NCBI GenBank assembly: GCA_030426805.1
Contig: JAUHXU010000002.1
Coordinates: forward strand, 1,116,001 to 1,180,000
DNA length: 64,000 nt
Source of the DNA: a bacterium
GTDB lineage: Bacteria > Planctomycetota > JAFGQW01
Reading direction: 5' to 3'
The position numbers were made by a program, and so were the translations under genes. The notes beneath the pieces were generated by a model. The model was not told the DNA's origin. It saw only the letters and a list, made by a program, of their open reading frames with translations, and made no database searches. Shown here one piece after another: positions 8,417-17,512 of the stretch. The first letter of the stretch is position 1, and every line of letters begins with the position of its first letter.

Positions 8417-9527
8417 GTCGACGGCGCATCCCTATCGCGGTTTCATCGTGACGCTGTGCGTCGCGTTGTGCATCGTCGGGTTCGTCTTCTTCCTGTCGGC
8501 GTCCTACGATCCATCGAGCGGGCGCCACTCGCCGCCGGCGTCGTCACAACTCCGGTGGATCGGGCTCGGCATCGCCGCGGCGATCGGGATCCAGTTCATC
8601 GACTACCGGAAGCTCGGCCGCTTCGCGTGGGCGTTTTATGCCGGGTTGATCGTCCTGCTGGTCGCGACCGCGCTGTTCGCGCCGACGATTCAGGGCGCGC
8701 GCCGGTGGCTGCGCTTCGGGCCGATCGCGCTGCAGGCGTCGGAGTTGATGAAGGTCGCCCTCGTCCTCGTCCTCGCGCGCACGCTTCAGCACGTCGAGCA
8801 GGGCTACTCCTGGCGGGGACTCGCGGTGCCGGTGGGGGTCGTGTTGCTGCCGGTCGCGTTCGTGATCCGCCAGCCGGACCTCGGGATGTGCCTGCTCTAC
8901 ACGCCGATCATCGGCGTGATGCTGTGGGCGTCGGGCGTGCACCGCCGCGTGCTGCTGACGCTCGTGCTCCTCGTCGCGGTACTCGCGCCGGTCGGGTACG
9001 TGTGGGGGCTCAAGGACTACCAGCGCGATCGGATCCGAACGTTCGTCGCGTGGGACGAAGCGGGGGAGGGCAAGGCCGACCTCTACCAGCCGCTGAACGC
9101 ACGCATCGCGGTCGCCAACGGCGGGCTGATCGGCATGGGGCTGTTTCGCGGCCATCAGAACACCGGCGGCTACCTGCCGGCGAAGCACAACGACTACATC
9201 TTCGCGATCATCGCCGAGGAGACCGGGCTCGCCGGCGCGGTCGTCCTGCTCGGGCTCTACTTCCTCCTCGTGGCGCTGTTGTTCGCCGGGGCGATCGAGC
9301 ACCGCGACCCGTTCGGGCGGCTGATCCTCGTCGGCATCGGGGGGCTGATCGGCACGCAGGTCCTCGTGAACACCGCGGTCGCGAGCGGGGCGCTGCCGAC
9401 GACGGGGCTCACCCTGCCGCTGATCAGCCACGGGGGCTCGAGCATGCTGACGACGTGCGTGCTGTTCGGCCTCGCGATCAACGTGCTGAGCCGCCGACCG
9501 ATCACCGTCGCCCGCCCGCGGTTCTGA
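8409..9527 (+). CDS. rodA: RodA peptidoglycan glycosyltransferase
   Basis: RodA is the SEDS-family polymerase that builds glycan strands for side-wall growth. The 372-residue product has about ten membrane segments and SEDS signatures such as GARRWLRFGPIALQASELMK, the C-terminal TGLTLPLISHGGSS and GHQNTGGYLPAKHNDYIFA. ATG 8409 overlaps the end of the PBP2 gene by 8 nt, so the two partners are translationally linked. The assignment to RodA rather than FtsW comes from the operon context. Confidence 0.95.
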   Translation: MVESTAHPYRGFIVTLCVALCIVGFVFFLSASYDPSSGRHSPPASSQLRWIGLGIAAAIGIQFIDYRKLGRFAWAFYAGLIVLLVATALFAPTIQGARRWLRFGPIALQASELMKVALVLVLARTLQHVEQGYSWRGLAVPVGVVLLPVAFVIRQPDLGMCLLYTPIIGVMLWASGVHRRVLLTLVLLVAVLAPVGYVWGLKDYQRDRIRTFVAWDEAGEGKADLYQPLNARIAVANGGLIGMGLFRGHQNTGGYLPAKHNDYIFAIIAEETGLAGAVVLLGLYFLLVALLFAGAIEHRDPFGRLILVGIGGLIGTQVLVNTAVASGALPTTGLTLPLISHGGSSMLTTCVLFGLAINVLSRRPITVARPRF

Positions 9528-9611
9528 CGCCAGCCGGGCGAGAGCGTCGGCGAGTTGGTACAATCCGGCGAAATGTTGCAACCCGGGAGCGACCGGAGGG
9601 TCGAACGCACC

Positions 9612-10253
9612 TTGGATTCGCCTCAGCAGGACAGCGGTGTCGCCGACGAGGCGCTCGTCCGCGCGGCGCAGGCCGGAGACCGGACGGCGTTCGATCGACT
9701 GATCGAACGGCATCACGGGATGGTATTCGGTCTGATCGTGCGGGTGCTCGGCGACCGGGAGACGGCGACCGACGCGACGCAGGACGCGTTCGTCAAGGCG
9801 TATACCGGGCTCAAGCACTTCCGCGGGGAGGCGAAATTCTCGACGTGGCTCTACCGCATCGCGCTGAACCAGGCGCGGTCGGTGATCCGGAAGCGCAAGA
9901 CCGGGGGACCGAAGGTCTTCTCGCTGTTCTCGCGCCGAGACGACGACGACACGCGTAGCGAGGACGTGAGCGATTTGACCTACGAGCCGAGTGCTGCCGC
10001 CGACCGCCGCGAGACCGCGCGGACGATCCACGCGGTGCTCGATACGCTGGACGACGACGATCGCGAGCTGATCGTGCTGCGCGACGTCGACGGGATGAGC
10101 TACGAGGCGATCGCCGAACTGCTCGAGAAGCCACTCGGCACGGTCAAGTCGACACTGCACCGCGCGCGGCTGAAGTTCGTCGCGCGCTACCGGCTCGTCG
10201 CCGATGGCGCGGCGGGCGCGCCGGAACTCGATCGGGGGATCCTGGGGTCATGA
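9612..10253 (+). CDS. ECF-type RNA polymerase sigma factor
   Basis: The 213-residue protein has the two conserved ECF regions. Region 2 runs from about residue 15 and includes DATQDAFVKAYTGLKHFRG and FSTWLYRIALNQARS; region 4 includes ELIVLRDVDGMSYEAIAELL and the helix-turn-helix GTVKSTLHRAR. TTG 9612 is preferred because GGAGGG lies 11 nt upstream. ATG 9573 is possible, but a TACAAT box at 9559-9564 would put transcription initiation at about that codon. The gene overlaps its anti-sigma neighbour by four bases, the usual arrangement for a controlled ECF pair. Confidence 0.9.
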   Translation: MDSPQQDSGVADEALVRAAQAGDRTAFDRLIERHHGMVFGLIVRVLGDRETATDATQDAFVKAYTGLKHFRGEAKFSTWLYRIALNQARSVIRKRKTGGPKVFSLFSRRDDDDTRSEDVSDLTYEPSAAADRRETARTIHAVLDTLDDDDRELIVLRDVDGMSYEAIAELLEKPLGTVKSTLHRARLKFVARYRLVADGAAGAPELDRGILGS

Positions 10254-11188
10254 GCATCGATCGCGAACGCGTCCGCGAGCATCTCGTCGACTACGTCGAC
10301 GGGACGTTGCCGCCCGAGGCACGCCGCGAGGTCGATGCCGCACTGGCCGATGATTCGGCGCTCGCGGCCGAGGTCGCCGACCTGCGCGAAGCGATCCGGC
10401 TCGCGTCGACGCTCGCGACGCCGATCGATCCACCGCGCGATCTCGAGGCGCGCGTCCGGAGCGCGGTGGACGGATCGACGCGTTCCGTCGTCCGTTGGGT
10501 CGTGACCGGCGGCGCCGGTCTCGCGGCTGCGGCGATGCTCGTCTTCGCGCTCGGCGGACCGTACGGCGCCGACGACCCGTCGAGGGACTCCGTGCGCGTC
10601 GAGGCGAAGAGCCCCGAGGGCGAAACGCTCGGCCGACGCAACCTGCAGCACGACTTCGATCGTTTCGAGCCGAAGGGCTCGGGGCCCGAGGCCGAGGAGG
10701 AGGAAGCCGAGGCGCCGAGGGAGCCGGCGGCGGTCGCGAAGTCGAGCGATGCGCCGGCGCCCGCGGCCCCGGTCGCCCGGCCCACGCCGGGCGCCGTCGA
10801 CGGCGGCGCGCGACGCCTGCGCGGTCAGCCCGGTCAGCCCGGCCCGGCGCGGGGCGGCGGCAAGAAGACGGAGGCGTCGCCGGGTGCCGACGAGCCGGTG
10901 CAGTGGGGGCACAATCGCGTCTCGGCGGACGCGGCGGTCGTCGAGGTCACGATCGCGTGTCCGGTGACGGCTCGACCTTCGGTGATCGAAGCCCTCGTGC
11001 GCACGATCGTCGAGCGCCGGCTCGCGACGTCGGCGGTGCGGCTGAAGGATGGACTCGCGCTTCGCGTCGACGTCCCGGCGACGGCGCGCGCGGCGTTGCT
11101 CCGCGCGCTCACCGAGGCGGGGGCGACGGGCGGTTGGCCCACGCCGGCGATCGACGGCGCGTGGCTCGTGCGCATCCCGACGCGATGA
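10250..11188 (+). CDS. Membrane-bound anti-sigma factor (no zinc motif)
   Basis: The N-terminal 75 residues contain the anti-sigma signature HLVDYVDGTLPPEARREV and precede one membrane segment at about residues 83-105. A Pro/Ala/Gly-rich linker leads to an alpha/beta domain of about 90 residues at the C-terminus, presumably periplasmic. The His-Cys-Cys zinc motif of many anti-sigma factors is absent; no Cys occurs in the cytoplasmic part. The 4-nt overlap with the sigma gene (ATGA) supports a pair that holds the sigma factor at the membrane. The signal sensed is unknown. Confidence 0.78.
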   Translation: MSIDRERVREHLVDYVDGTLPPEARREVDAALADDSALAAEVADLREAIRLASTLATPIDPPRDLEARVRSAVDGSTRSVVRWVVTGGAGLAAAAMLVFALGGPYGADDPSRDSVRVEAKSPEGETLGRRNLQHDFDRFEPKGSGPEAEEEEAEAPREPAAVAKSSDAPAPAAPVARPTPGAVDGGARRLRGQPGQPGPARGGGKKTEASPGADEPVQWGHNRVSADAAVVEVTIACPVTARPSVIEALVRTIVERRLATSAVRLKDGLALRVDVPATARAALLRALTEAGATGGWPTPAIDGAWLVRIPTR

Positions 11189-13149
11189 CGACGCCGTTGA
11201 CCGCCCTTCGGGGTGTCGGTGCGCGCACGGCCGAGCGGCTCGAGTCTGCGGGCATCTCGGATGTCGAGGCGCTGTTGTGGCAGTTTCCGATCGGCTACGA
11301 CGATCGACGCGAGCCGATCCCGATCGCGTCGGCCGCGGCCGGCGAGCGCGCGTTCGTCCGCGGCGTCGTTCGGCGGGTCGGGGGGCGGCGCTTCGGCCCG
11401 CGCACGACGCTGCGCGTGACCGTCGAAGACGACAGCGGCTCGATCGGCGTCGTCTACTTCAACCAGCCGTACCGACGGACGCAGTTCACGGTGGGCGAGG
11501 CACACTGGTTCGCCGGTGACGTCGTCGCCGAGCGGGGGGGCGGCCTGGTCCTGCAGAATCCGGATGCCGCGGCGTCGGGGGACGCACTCGGTGTCGGTCG
11601 CATCGTGCCGCGCTACGCGCCGCCGGACGGGATCGGCGCGACCCGCCTGCGGGATTGGATCGCGCAAGCCCTCGACGACGTCGATCGCGTGCCGCCGTTT
11701 GCGCTCCCGGGCGCCGACCCGGACGGCGAACCGTGGTTGTCGCGTCGCGACGCGTTGCGCGAATGCCACCGCCCGACGGACGACCGCCGACTCGAGCGCG
11801 CGCGAGCCCGCTTGCGATTCGAGGAGTTGTTCGCGCTGCAGCGCGCGCTCGCCGCGCGCCGTTCACGCTTCGTCGCGACCCACGGCGTCGATGGACTCGA
11901 GCCGGCCACCGCGATCGGCCCGCTCGTCGACGCGCTGCCGTTTGCGCCGACGGCCGGCCAGCGTGCGGCGCTCGACGCGATCGCGGGCGACCTCGCCTCG
12001 CGACACCCGATGCACCGACTCGTGCACGGAGACGTCGGTTGCGGCAAGACCGTCGTCGCGGCGATCGCTGCCGGCATCGTCGCGAACGGGGGGTGGCAAA
12101 CCGCGGTGCTCGCACCGACGGAAGTGCTGGCCGAACAATGGGGCCGGGCACTGGCGGCGCTGTTGTCCCCTTCCGGCGTCGAGTGCGTCGTCGTCACCGG
12201 ACGGCTTCCGAGTGCCGAGCGGCGCGCGGTGGAGTCGGCGATCGTCGGCGGACGTGTGCCGATCGTCGTCGGGACGCACGCGCTGTTGTCGGCGTCGGTC
12301 GCGTTTCCACGACTCGGGCTCGTCGTCGTCGACGAGGAGCAGCGCTTCGGCGTCGCGCAGCGCGATCGACTTCGCGGCAAGGGGCCGGCGCCGCACCTGC
12401 TCGTGTTGTCCGCGACACCGATCCCGCGCACGCTGGCGCTCGCCGCCTACGGCGACCTCGACGTGACGACGATTCCCGACCGCCCGCCCGGACGCGGGCC
12501 GCGCAAGACCGTCGTCGTCGAGCCCACGCGTGCGCCGGGGATGTGGACGTTCGTCGCGGAGCGGATCGAACGCGGCGGGCGCGCCTTCGTCGTGTGTCCG
12601 TCGATCGACGCGGAGGCGGCGTCGACATCGGCCGTCGCCACCGCAGAGGCGCTCACGGCCGACGGCTTCGACCGCTTCGGGATCGCGGTGTTGCACGGAC
12701 GGATGGCGAGCGACACGAAGGCGGAGACCGTGGCGCGGTTTCGAGCCGGCGACGTCCGCGTGCTCGTCGCGACGACGGTCGTCGAAGTCGGCGTCGACGT
12801 ACCGACGGCCGACGTGATCGTCATCCGGTCGCCGTCACGCTTCGGGTTGTCGCAACTGCACCAGCTCCGCGGCCGGGTCGGCCGCGGCGAACGCCCCTCG
12901 TGGTGTCTCGCGGCGCTCGACGGCGACGAGGCGCCGGATGCGCTCGCGCGGTTGCGGTTGTTCGCGGCGCACGACGACGGCTTTCGCCTCGCCGAAGCCG
13001 ACCTCGACATCCGGGGGCCGGGCGAGTTGCTCGGTCGCCGGCAGCACGGCCTGCCCGGGCTGCGCCTCGCCGATCCCCGGACCGACCGGGCGATGCTCGA
13101 GCGTGCGCGCGCTGCGGCGTTCGCCGACGGGGCTCAGCCCGAGAGCTGA
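11185..13149 (+). CDS. recG: ATP-dependent DNA helicase RecG
   Basis: RecG remodels stalled forks and branched DNA. The 654-residue protein has the N-terminal wedge domain ([19 protein letters not shown], then the OB fold), a Walker A GDVGCGKT and the C-terminal [16 protein letters not shown] signature. Motif II reads DEEQRFGV, the form common in Mfd, instead of the DEQHRFG usual in RecG; the wedge and the C-terminus still point to RecG. It overlaps the anti-sigma gene by four bases. Its 3' end overlaps the convergent rho gene by 16 nt. Confidence 0.92.
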   Translation: MTTPLTALRGVGARTAERLESAGISDVEALLWQFPIGYDDRREPIPIASAAAGERAFVRGVVRRVGGRRFGPRTTLRVTVEDDSGSIGVVYFNQPYRRTQFTVGEAHWFAGDVVAERGGGLVLQNPDAAASGDALGVGRIVPRYAPPDGIGATRLRDWIAQALDDVDRVPPFALPGADPDGEPWLSRRDALRECHRPTDDRRLERARARLRFEELFALQRALAARRSRFVATHGVDGLEPATAIGPLVDALPFAPTAGQRAALDAIAGDLASRHPMHRLVHGDVGCGKTVVAAIAAGIVANGGWQTAVLAPTEVLAEQWGRALAALLSPSGVECVVVTGRLPSAERRAVESAIVGGRVPIVVGTHALLSASVAFPRLGLVVVDEEQRFGVAQRDRLRGKGPAPHLLVLSATPIPRTLALAAYGDLDVTTIPDRPPGRGPRKTVVVEPTRAPGMWTFVAERIERGGRAFVVCPSIDAEAASTSAVATAEALTADGFDRFGIAVLHGRMASDTKAETVARFRAGDVRVLVATTVVEVGVDVPTADVIVIRSPSRFGLSQLHQLRGRVGRGERPSWCLAALDGDEAPDALARLRLFAAHDDGFRLAEADLDIRGPGELLGRRQHGLPGLRLADPRTDRAMLERARAAAFADGAQPES

Positions 13150-14915
13150 TCGACGTTGATGCCCATCAGGAACTCGGCGTTGTTCGTCGAGCTCTTGAGC
13201 TTGCCGAGCAAGAGTTGCATCGCCTCGGTCGGGTCCATCTCGTTCAGGACCTTGCGCAGCATGTTCACGCGGCGGAGCTCTTCGGGGTCGAGGAGCAACT
13301 CTTCCTTGCGCGTGCCGGAGCGGTTCACGTCGATCGCCGGGTAGATCCGGCGCTCGGCGAGCATTCGATCGAGCACGACCTCGGCGTTGCCGGTGCCCTT
13401 GAACTCCTCGAAGATGACCTCGTCCGCACGGCTACCGGTCTCGATGAGTGCGGTCGCGATGATCGTCAGGCTACCGCCGTTTTCGACGTTTCGCGCCGAG
13501 CCGAAGAAGCGCTTCGGCTTCTGCAGGGCGTTCGCGTCGATGCCGCCGGAGAGGATCCGGCCGCTGTGCGGCTGCTCGGCGTTGAATGCACGGCCCATGC
13601 GCGTGATCGAGTCGAGGAGGATCAGCACGTCGTGACCGGATTCGACGAGGCGCTTCGCCTTCTCCTGCACCATCTCCGCGACTTGGACGTGGCGTGACGG
13701 CGGCTCGTCGAACGTCGAACTGATCACCTCCGCCTTCGTCTCGCGGCGCATGTTCGTGACCTCTTCGGGCCGTTCGTCGATCAGCAGGATCAGCAGCTTC
13801 ACGTCCGGGTCGTTCTCGGCCACCGCGTTCGCGATCTTCTGCAGCAGCACCGTCTTGCCGGCTCGCGGCGGTGCGACGATCAGCGCACGTTGGCCCTTGC
13901 CGAGCGGTGCGAGCAAGTCGATGACACGCGTCGACAACTCCTCGGTCGTCGTCTCGAGTATGTAGCGCTCGTTCGGGAAGAGCGGCGTCAGATCGTCGAA
14001 CGGTTTGACGTCGACACCGGCGTCGGGGTCGCGGTCGTTGATCGACTCGACCTTGAGCAGCGCGAAGTAGCGTTCGTTGTCCTTCGGCGGCCGGATCTGA
14101 CCGGCCACCGTCGTTCCGGTCTGGATCCCGAACCGGCGGATCTGCGACGGCGAGATGTAGATGTCGTCGGCGCACGGCAGGAAGCTGTACTCCGGCGACC
14201 GGAGGAAGCCGAAGCCGTCGGGCAGGACCTCCACGACGCCGGAACCGAACAACTCGCCACCCTCACGCACGTGTTGCTTGAGGATCTTGAAGATCAGGTC
14301 CTGCTTCTTCAGCGAGACGGGGTCGGGGATGCCCCGTTCTTCGGCGAAGTCGATCAGCGCCGCCGCCTTCATCATCTGGAGGTCCATCAGCACGAGGCGC
14401 TCCGGCGGGTCGCGGTGTTCGCGCGGCTCCCGCTCGGCGGCGCGGCGCCCCCGGCGGCGCGGGCCGCGACGACGTCGACGGTCGCCGTCGGAATCCTCGT
14501 CGTCGGCGTCGTGCTCGTCGTCGTCGCGATCACGGTCGCGGTCGCGGTCGTCCCGATCGGGCTCATCGCGCTCATCGCGCTCATCGCGATCCCGGTCGTC
14601 GTCGCGCGGCTCGTCGAGATCGTCTTCGTCCCGATCCCGGTCGTCGCGTTCGTCGCGGTCGTCGTCGTGTCGATCCTCGTCGCTCGACACGCGCCGACGG
14701 CGCTTGACCCGCCGCTTGGTTCGGCGGCGCGGACGCGGTGCGTCGTCGTCGCGATCGTCCGCGTCGTCGTCGCGGTCTGCATCGAGTTCGGCGTCGTCGC
14801 GGTCGTCGGATCGCGCCTCGTCGGCGCGCCGCGCGGGTGCGCGCTTGGCCGTCTTGCGCTTGGCCTTCTTCTTCGACGTCGACGGGGTCTTCGATCGGGG
14901 TCGCTCGCGGGACAT
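13134..14915 (-). CDS. rho: Transcription termination factor Rho with long disordered N-terminus
   Basis: Rho is the hexameric RNA helicase that ends transcription. From about residue 175 the 593-residue protein is ordinary Rho: helix-extended-loop-helix start, RNA-binding cold-shock fold ([20 protein letters not shown]), Walker [24 protein letters not shown] and the C-terminal [16 protein letters not shown]. The first 170 or so residues are an unusual extension of Lys/Arg-rich and Asp/Arg repeat sequence, lacking any predicted fold. The start at 14915 is the only start giving an intact N-terminal block. It follows coaE on the same strand with a 244-nt gap. Confidence 0.95.
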   Translation of the reverse strand: MSRERPRSKTPSTSKKKAKRKTAKRAPARRADEARSDDRDDAELDADRDDDADDRDDDAPRPRRRTKRRVKRRRRVSSDEDRHDDDRDERDDRDRDEDDLDEPRDDDRDRDERDERDEPDRDDRDRDRDRDDDEHDADDEDSDGDRRRRRGPRRRGRRAAEREPREHRDPPERLVLMDLQMMKAAALIDFAEERGIPDPVSLKKQDLIFKILKQHVREGGELFGSGVVEVLPDGFGFLRSPEYSFLPCADDIYISPSQIRRFGIQTGTTVAGQIRPPKDNERYFALLKVESINDRDPDAGVDVKPFDDLTPLFPNERYILETTTEELSTRVIDLLAPLGKGQRALIVAPPRAGKTVLLQKIANAVAENDPDVKLLILLIDERPEEVTNMRRETKAEVISSTFDEPPSRHVQVAEMVQEKAKRLVESGHDVLILLDSITRMGRAFNAEQPHSGRILSGGIDANALQKPKRFFGSARNVENGGSLTIIATALIETGSRADEVIFEEFKGTGNAEVVLDRMLAERRIYPAIDVNRSGTRKEELLLDPEELRRVNMLRKVLNEMDPTEAMQLLLGKLKSSTNNAEFLMGINVDQLSG

Positions 14916-15159
14916 GGCGCCCAGTCTTTCTCTCTTGGGAGCAGGCGGTGCGGCTCGGTCGACGGATCGACGGACGATGCGCGGGCCGGACTTGGTGGAA
15001 CGAGGCGGTAATTGAGTCGAGGCGGGGGTGGGAATCGAACGGGTCGGCTCAGCGGGGCGTGCGCCGGGGGCACTCGCCGGTCCAGGCCGGGCGGCCTGCC
15101 GAACCGGGGATCTCCTGACGCCGCGATTCTACGCCTGGGGTGGCGCGCCTTTCAACTGC

Positions 15160-15792
15160 TCACCGGCGCGGGCGCGTCAAAAATCGCCACAGCGCGTCGA
15201 TCTCGGGATCCTCGCCGTCGGCGGTGCCGCCACTGGGGACGACGCGGTCGGCCCGGCGACGCTTTTCATCGAGCGGGAGTTGATGCGCCTCGCGGCGCGC
15301 GAGTTCGCCGTCGTCCCAGCCACGGTGTGCGACGCGGCTCCGTCGGACCTCGTCCGGCGCGTCGATGTAGACGATCTGGTCGCACAGGGCGTCCATGCCC
15401 GATTCGAGAAGCAGCGGCGCGTCGATGACGACGAGCGGTGCCTCGTCGGTCGTCGCGCGGCGGATCGCGGCCAGTGCCTCCCGGCGCACGATCGGGTGCA
15501 GGATCGCTTCGAGATCCCGGAGCGCGTCGTCGTCGGCGAACACCGCGCGAAGCGCGGGGCGGTGAATCCGCCCGTGGCTGTCGACGACCGATCCGAATCG
15601 CTCGAGAATCTGCGATCGCACGGAGGGGCGCTCGAGCGCATCGTGGCAGATCGCGTCGGCGTCGACGACGACCGCGCCGCGCGCCCGGAGGGCCTGCGCG
15701 ACGTGCGTCTTGCCGCTGCCGATCCCGCCGACGAGGCCGACGACCGGGGGGGTGGAGGCCGCCGTCGCGGCTTCATCGGATGAACGAGTCAC
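15160..15792 (-). CDS. coaE: Dephospho-CoA kinase
   Basis: CoaE catalyses the last step of coenzyme A synthesis, phosphorylation of dephospho-CoA. The 210-residue protein contains the P-loop GLVGGIGSGKTHVAQAL, the DADAICHD segment and LVVIDAPLLLESGMD. GTG 15792 was chosen over an upstream in-frame start because it has a GGGAGAG ribosome site and gives the usual family length of about 200. Rho lies downstream on the same strand. Confidence 0.92.
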   Translation of the reverse strand: MTRSSDEAATAASTPPVVGLVGGIGSGKTHVAQALRARGAVVVDADAICHDALERPSVRSQILERFGSVVDSHGRIHRPALRAVFADDDALRDLEAILHPIVRREALAAIRRATTDEAPLVVIDAPLLLESGMDALCDQIVYIDAPDEVRRSRVAHRGWDDGELARREAHQLPLDEKRRRADRVVPSGGTADGEDPEIDALWRFLTRPRR

Positions 15793-15900
15793 GTGATTCT
15801 CTCCCGCGGAGCCGCCGGACCCCGCAGGATCCACGATTTCGGGCGATTCCGCACTGCAAGGGTGGTCGGCGGAACGGGTCGCGGCGAGCACTTTTTGGCG

Positions 15901-15929
15901 TTGACCGCCTCGCGGAGCATCCGTAGAAT
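15901..15929 (+). promoter_or_regulatory. Sigma-70 promoter before the BRCT-tailed protein
   Basis: TTGACC (15901-15906) and TAGAAT (15924-15929) are separated by 17 bp. Initiation near 15936 would leave a leader of about 270 nt before the ATG at 16208. The divergent coaE gene starts at 15792. Within the 415-nt gap from 15793 to 16207, this promoter and the folded segment at 16009-16066 are the only signals I can support. Confidence 0.55.
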
Positions 15930-16008
15930 GGCGCCACGTTTGGGATGAACGGTGCCGCCGGCCACGCCGCGCCGTGCCGCTCGTCCGTCGAGAAGGGAAA
16001 ACTGGGAA

Positions 16009-16066
16009 GGCGTGTTCCCACGCCGGAGCGAACGTCTCGGTGGGAAGGTCACCGAGTCGGCTCCGG
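16009..16066 (+). promoter_or_regulatory. Strongly structured leader element
   Basis: Three perfect stems fall together in the untranslated leader. GGCGTG (16009-16014) pairs with CACGCC (16019-16024). CCGGAGC (16023-16029) pairs with GCTCCGG (16060-16066), enclosing CTCGGTG (16036-16042) paired with CACCGAG (16050-16056). The first stem overlaps the second by two bases, so the two may be alternatives. This suggests a regulatory leader or protein-binding site. No known riboswitch family is recognised. Confidence 0.45.
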
Positions 16067-16207
16067 AAGGATCACCGAAGAGGATCACGACGACGACCGA
16101 GCAATGGTCGCACGCGGTCCCTACCGACGTGATCGCTCCCGTAGCGGAGTGTGTATCGCCGAACCCACTCGTCCGTGCCACATCGTCCCTTTGGAGGGCT
16201 GGAGTTC

Positions 16208-17422
16208 ATGGCTTCGCAACGCGGTATCGCAATGATCTGGTGGGTGATCGTTCTGCTCGTGCTGTTCCTCGCAGCTGCGGGGTATGCGTACGATCGATAC
16301 GCGGCCGACGAGGAGAAGGCCCTGCGCATCGCGCAGTTGAAGGAGAAGAACGGCGAGCTGATCGCGGCCAACCAGGCCGAGATCGAAAAGCGTCGCGAGC
16401 TCAGCCAGTACGTCGGCTACACCGACGGCGGCAGCCAGAGCCAGCCGTCGGCCATCGCCGCCGCGATCGATCGTCTGAAGCAGGTCTTCGTCGACAGTGA
16501 CCAGGACGGTGTCGAGAACACCCTCCAGGCGATGGTCAATCGCGCGGAGCAGAAGATCGCGATCGTGAGCCGTCGCCTCTCGGACGAAGAGAGCAAGGTC
16601 AAGCAGGCCCGCGACAACGAGGACGCGGCGCGTCAGTCGGCGCAGAACACGATCCAGGAGAAGGACGCCGCGCTGCGCACGTCGCTCGCCGAGAAGCAGA
16701 CGGTCGAGACGAACCTGAGCAACACGACCCGCACGAAGGATCAGGAGATCGAATCGCTCCGCGAGCGCATTGCGCAGAAGGACGAAGAGGTCGCGAAGAT
16801 CCAGAAGGACAGCAAGGAGCGGATCCGCGTCGTGATGCAAGAGCGCGACCGGCTCGCCGCCCAGGTCAAAGAGGTCGCGACCCACTACGCGAGCGTCCGT
16901 CAGAACGACGGGCCCGACGGGCGGATCACCGCGCGCGCCGCGGGCGGCAACACCGTCTGGGTGAACGTCGGCTCGCGCCACGGCCTCAAGGCCGGCACGC
17001 AGTTCGAGGTCTTCGAGTACGTCAAGGGCAACATTCCGCGCCGCAAGGGTCAGATCGTGATCCAGGAAGTGGAAGCCAACCAGGCCCGCGCCGCGTTGAT
17101 CGCCGAGGTCGACCGCTATGATCCGGTCGCGACCGGCGACAACATCCGCAACCCGCTGTTCGAGTCGAACAAGACGCCGAAGTTCTACCTGCTCGGCGAC
17201 ATGACCGGCCGCTGGTCGAACCAGCAGACCGCCGCGATGATCCAGGACATGGGTGGCGAGGTCGTCACCGAAGTGTCCGCGAACGTCGACTTCGTCGTCG
17301 TCGGTCGTCGCGAGAGCGGCCTCGCGGTGCCGTTCGAGAGCCGTCCGGAGTGGGAGAAGATCCAGAACTTCAAGCTCGAGATCATCGACACCGACTACCT
17401 CGAGAAGTACTTCGGCAAGTAG
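16208..17422 (+). CDS. Membrane-anchored coiled-coil protein with BRCT-like C-terminus
   Basis: The 404-residue product has one membrane segment (about residues 9-28), a long coiled coil (about 30-225) and a beta-rich domain around residues 235-320 (VWVNVGSRHGLKAGTQFEV). Residues 325-404 look like a BRCT domain of the DNA-ligase type: FYLLGDM, then AAMIQDMGGEVV, VDFVVVG and LEIIDTDYLEKYF. ATG 16208 follows GGAGGG and places the membrane segment at the N-terminus. The first three parts repeat the plan of the gene at 1941. A BRCT module on an envelope-anchored protein is unexpected and its partner is unknown. The gene has its own promoter and a perfect terminator. Confidence 0.75.
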   Translation: MASQRGIAMIWWVIVLLVLFLAAAGYAYDRYAADEEKALRIAQLKEKNGELIAANQAEIEKRRELSQYVGYTDGGSQSQPSAIAAAIDRLKQVFVDSDQDGVENTLQAMVNRAEQKIAIVSRRLSDEESKVKQARDNEDAARQSAQNTIQEKDAALRTSLAEKQTVETNLSNTTRTKDQEIESLRERIAQKDEEVAKIQKDSKERIRVVMQERDRLAAQVKEVATHYASVRQNDGPDGRITARAAGGNTVWVNVGSRHGLKAGTQFEVFEYVKGNIPRRKGQIVIQEVEANQARAALIAEVDRYDPVATGDNIRNPLFESNKTPKFYLLGDMTGRWSNQQTAAMIQDMGGEVVTEVSANVDFVVVGRRESGLAVPFESRPEWEKIQNFKLEIIDTDYLEKYFGK

Positions 17423-17447
17423 GCCGACCGCGAATCATCGATCGTAT

Positions 17448-17480
17448 CGAGAGCCGCTCGTCCCTGAGCGGCTCTCGTTG
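17448..17480 (+). terminator. Intrinsic-type terminator hairpin
   Basis: A perfect 12-bp stem, CGAGAGCCGCTC (17448-17459) and GAGCGGCTCTCG (17466-17477), closes a 6-nt loop and is followed by TTGTG. The T-tract is short, but the stem is the cleanest in this area and lies directly after the BRCT-tailed gene. Confidence 0.6.
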
Positions 17481-17506
17481 TGTACGGTCGGGCGATCGAC
17501 TATAAG
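17478..17506 (+). promoter_or_regulatory. Promoter of tatC
   Basis: TTGTGT (17478-17483) and TATAAG (17501-17506) have a 17-bp spacer. The -35 element begins at the base after the terminator stem, so the two signals are back to back. Initiation would fall at about 17513, the first base of the upstream ATG of tatC. Confidence 0.5.
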
Positions 17507-17512
17507 CCGAGC

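Noticed and set aside
13134..13149. Frameshift or misassembly at the recG-rho junction because the genes overlap
   Set aside because: The overlap is only 16 nt, the genes converge, and both C-termini are normal for their families.
15018..15046. tRNA- or tmRNA-like 3' end on the minus strand (GTTCGATTCCCACC followed by CGCCTC)
   Set aside because: The bases flanking the TTCGATT loop do not pair, no matching 5' acceptor strand lies within tRNA distance, and a full tmRNA would run through coaE. At most it is a decayed remnant.
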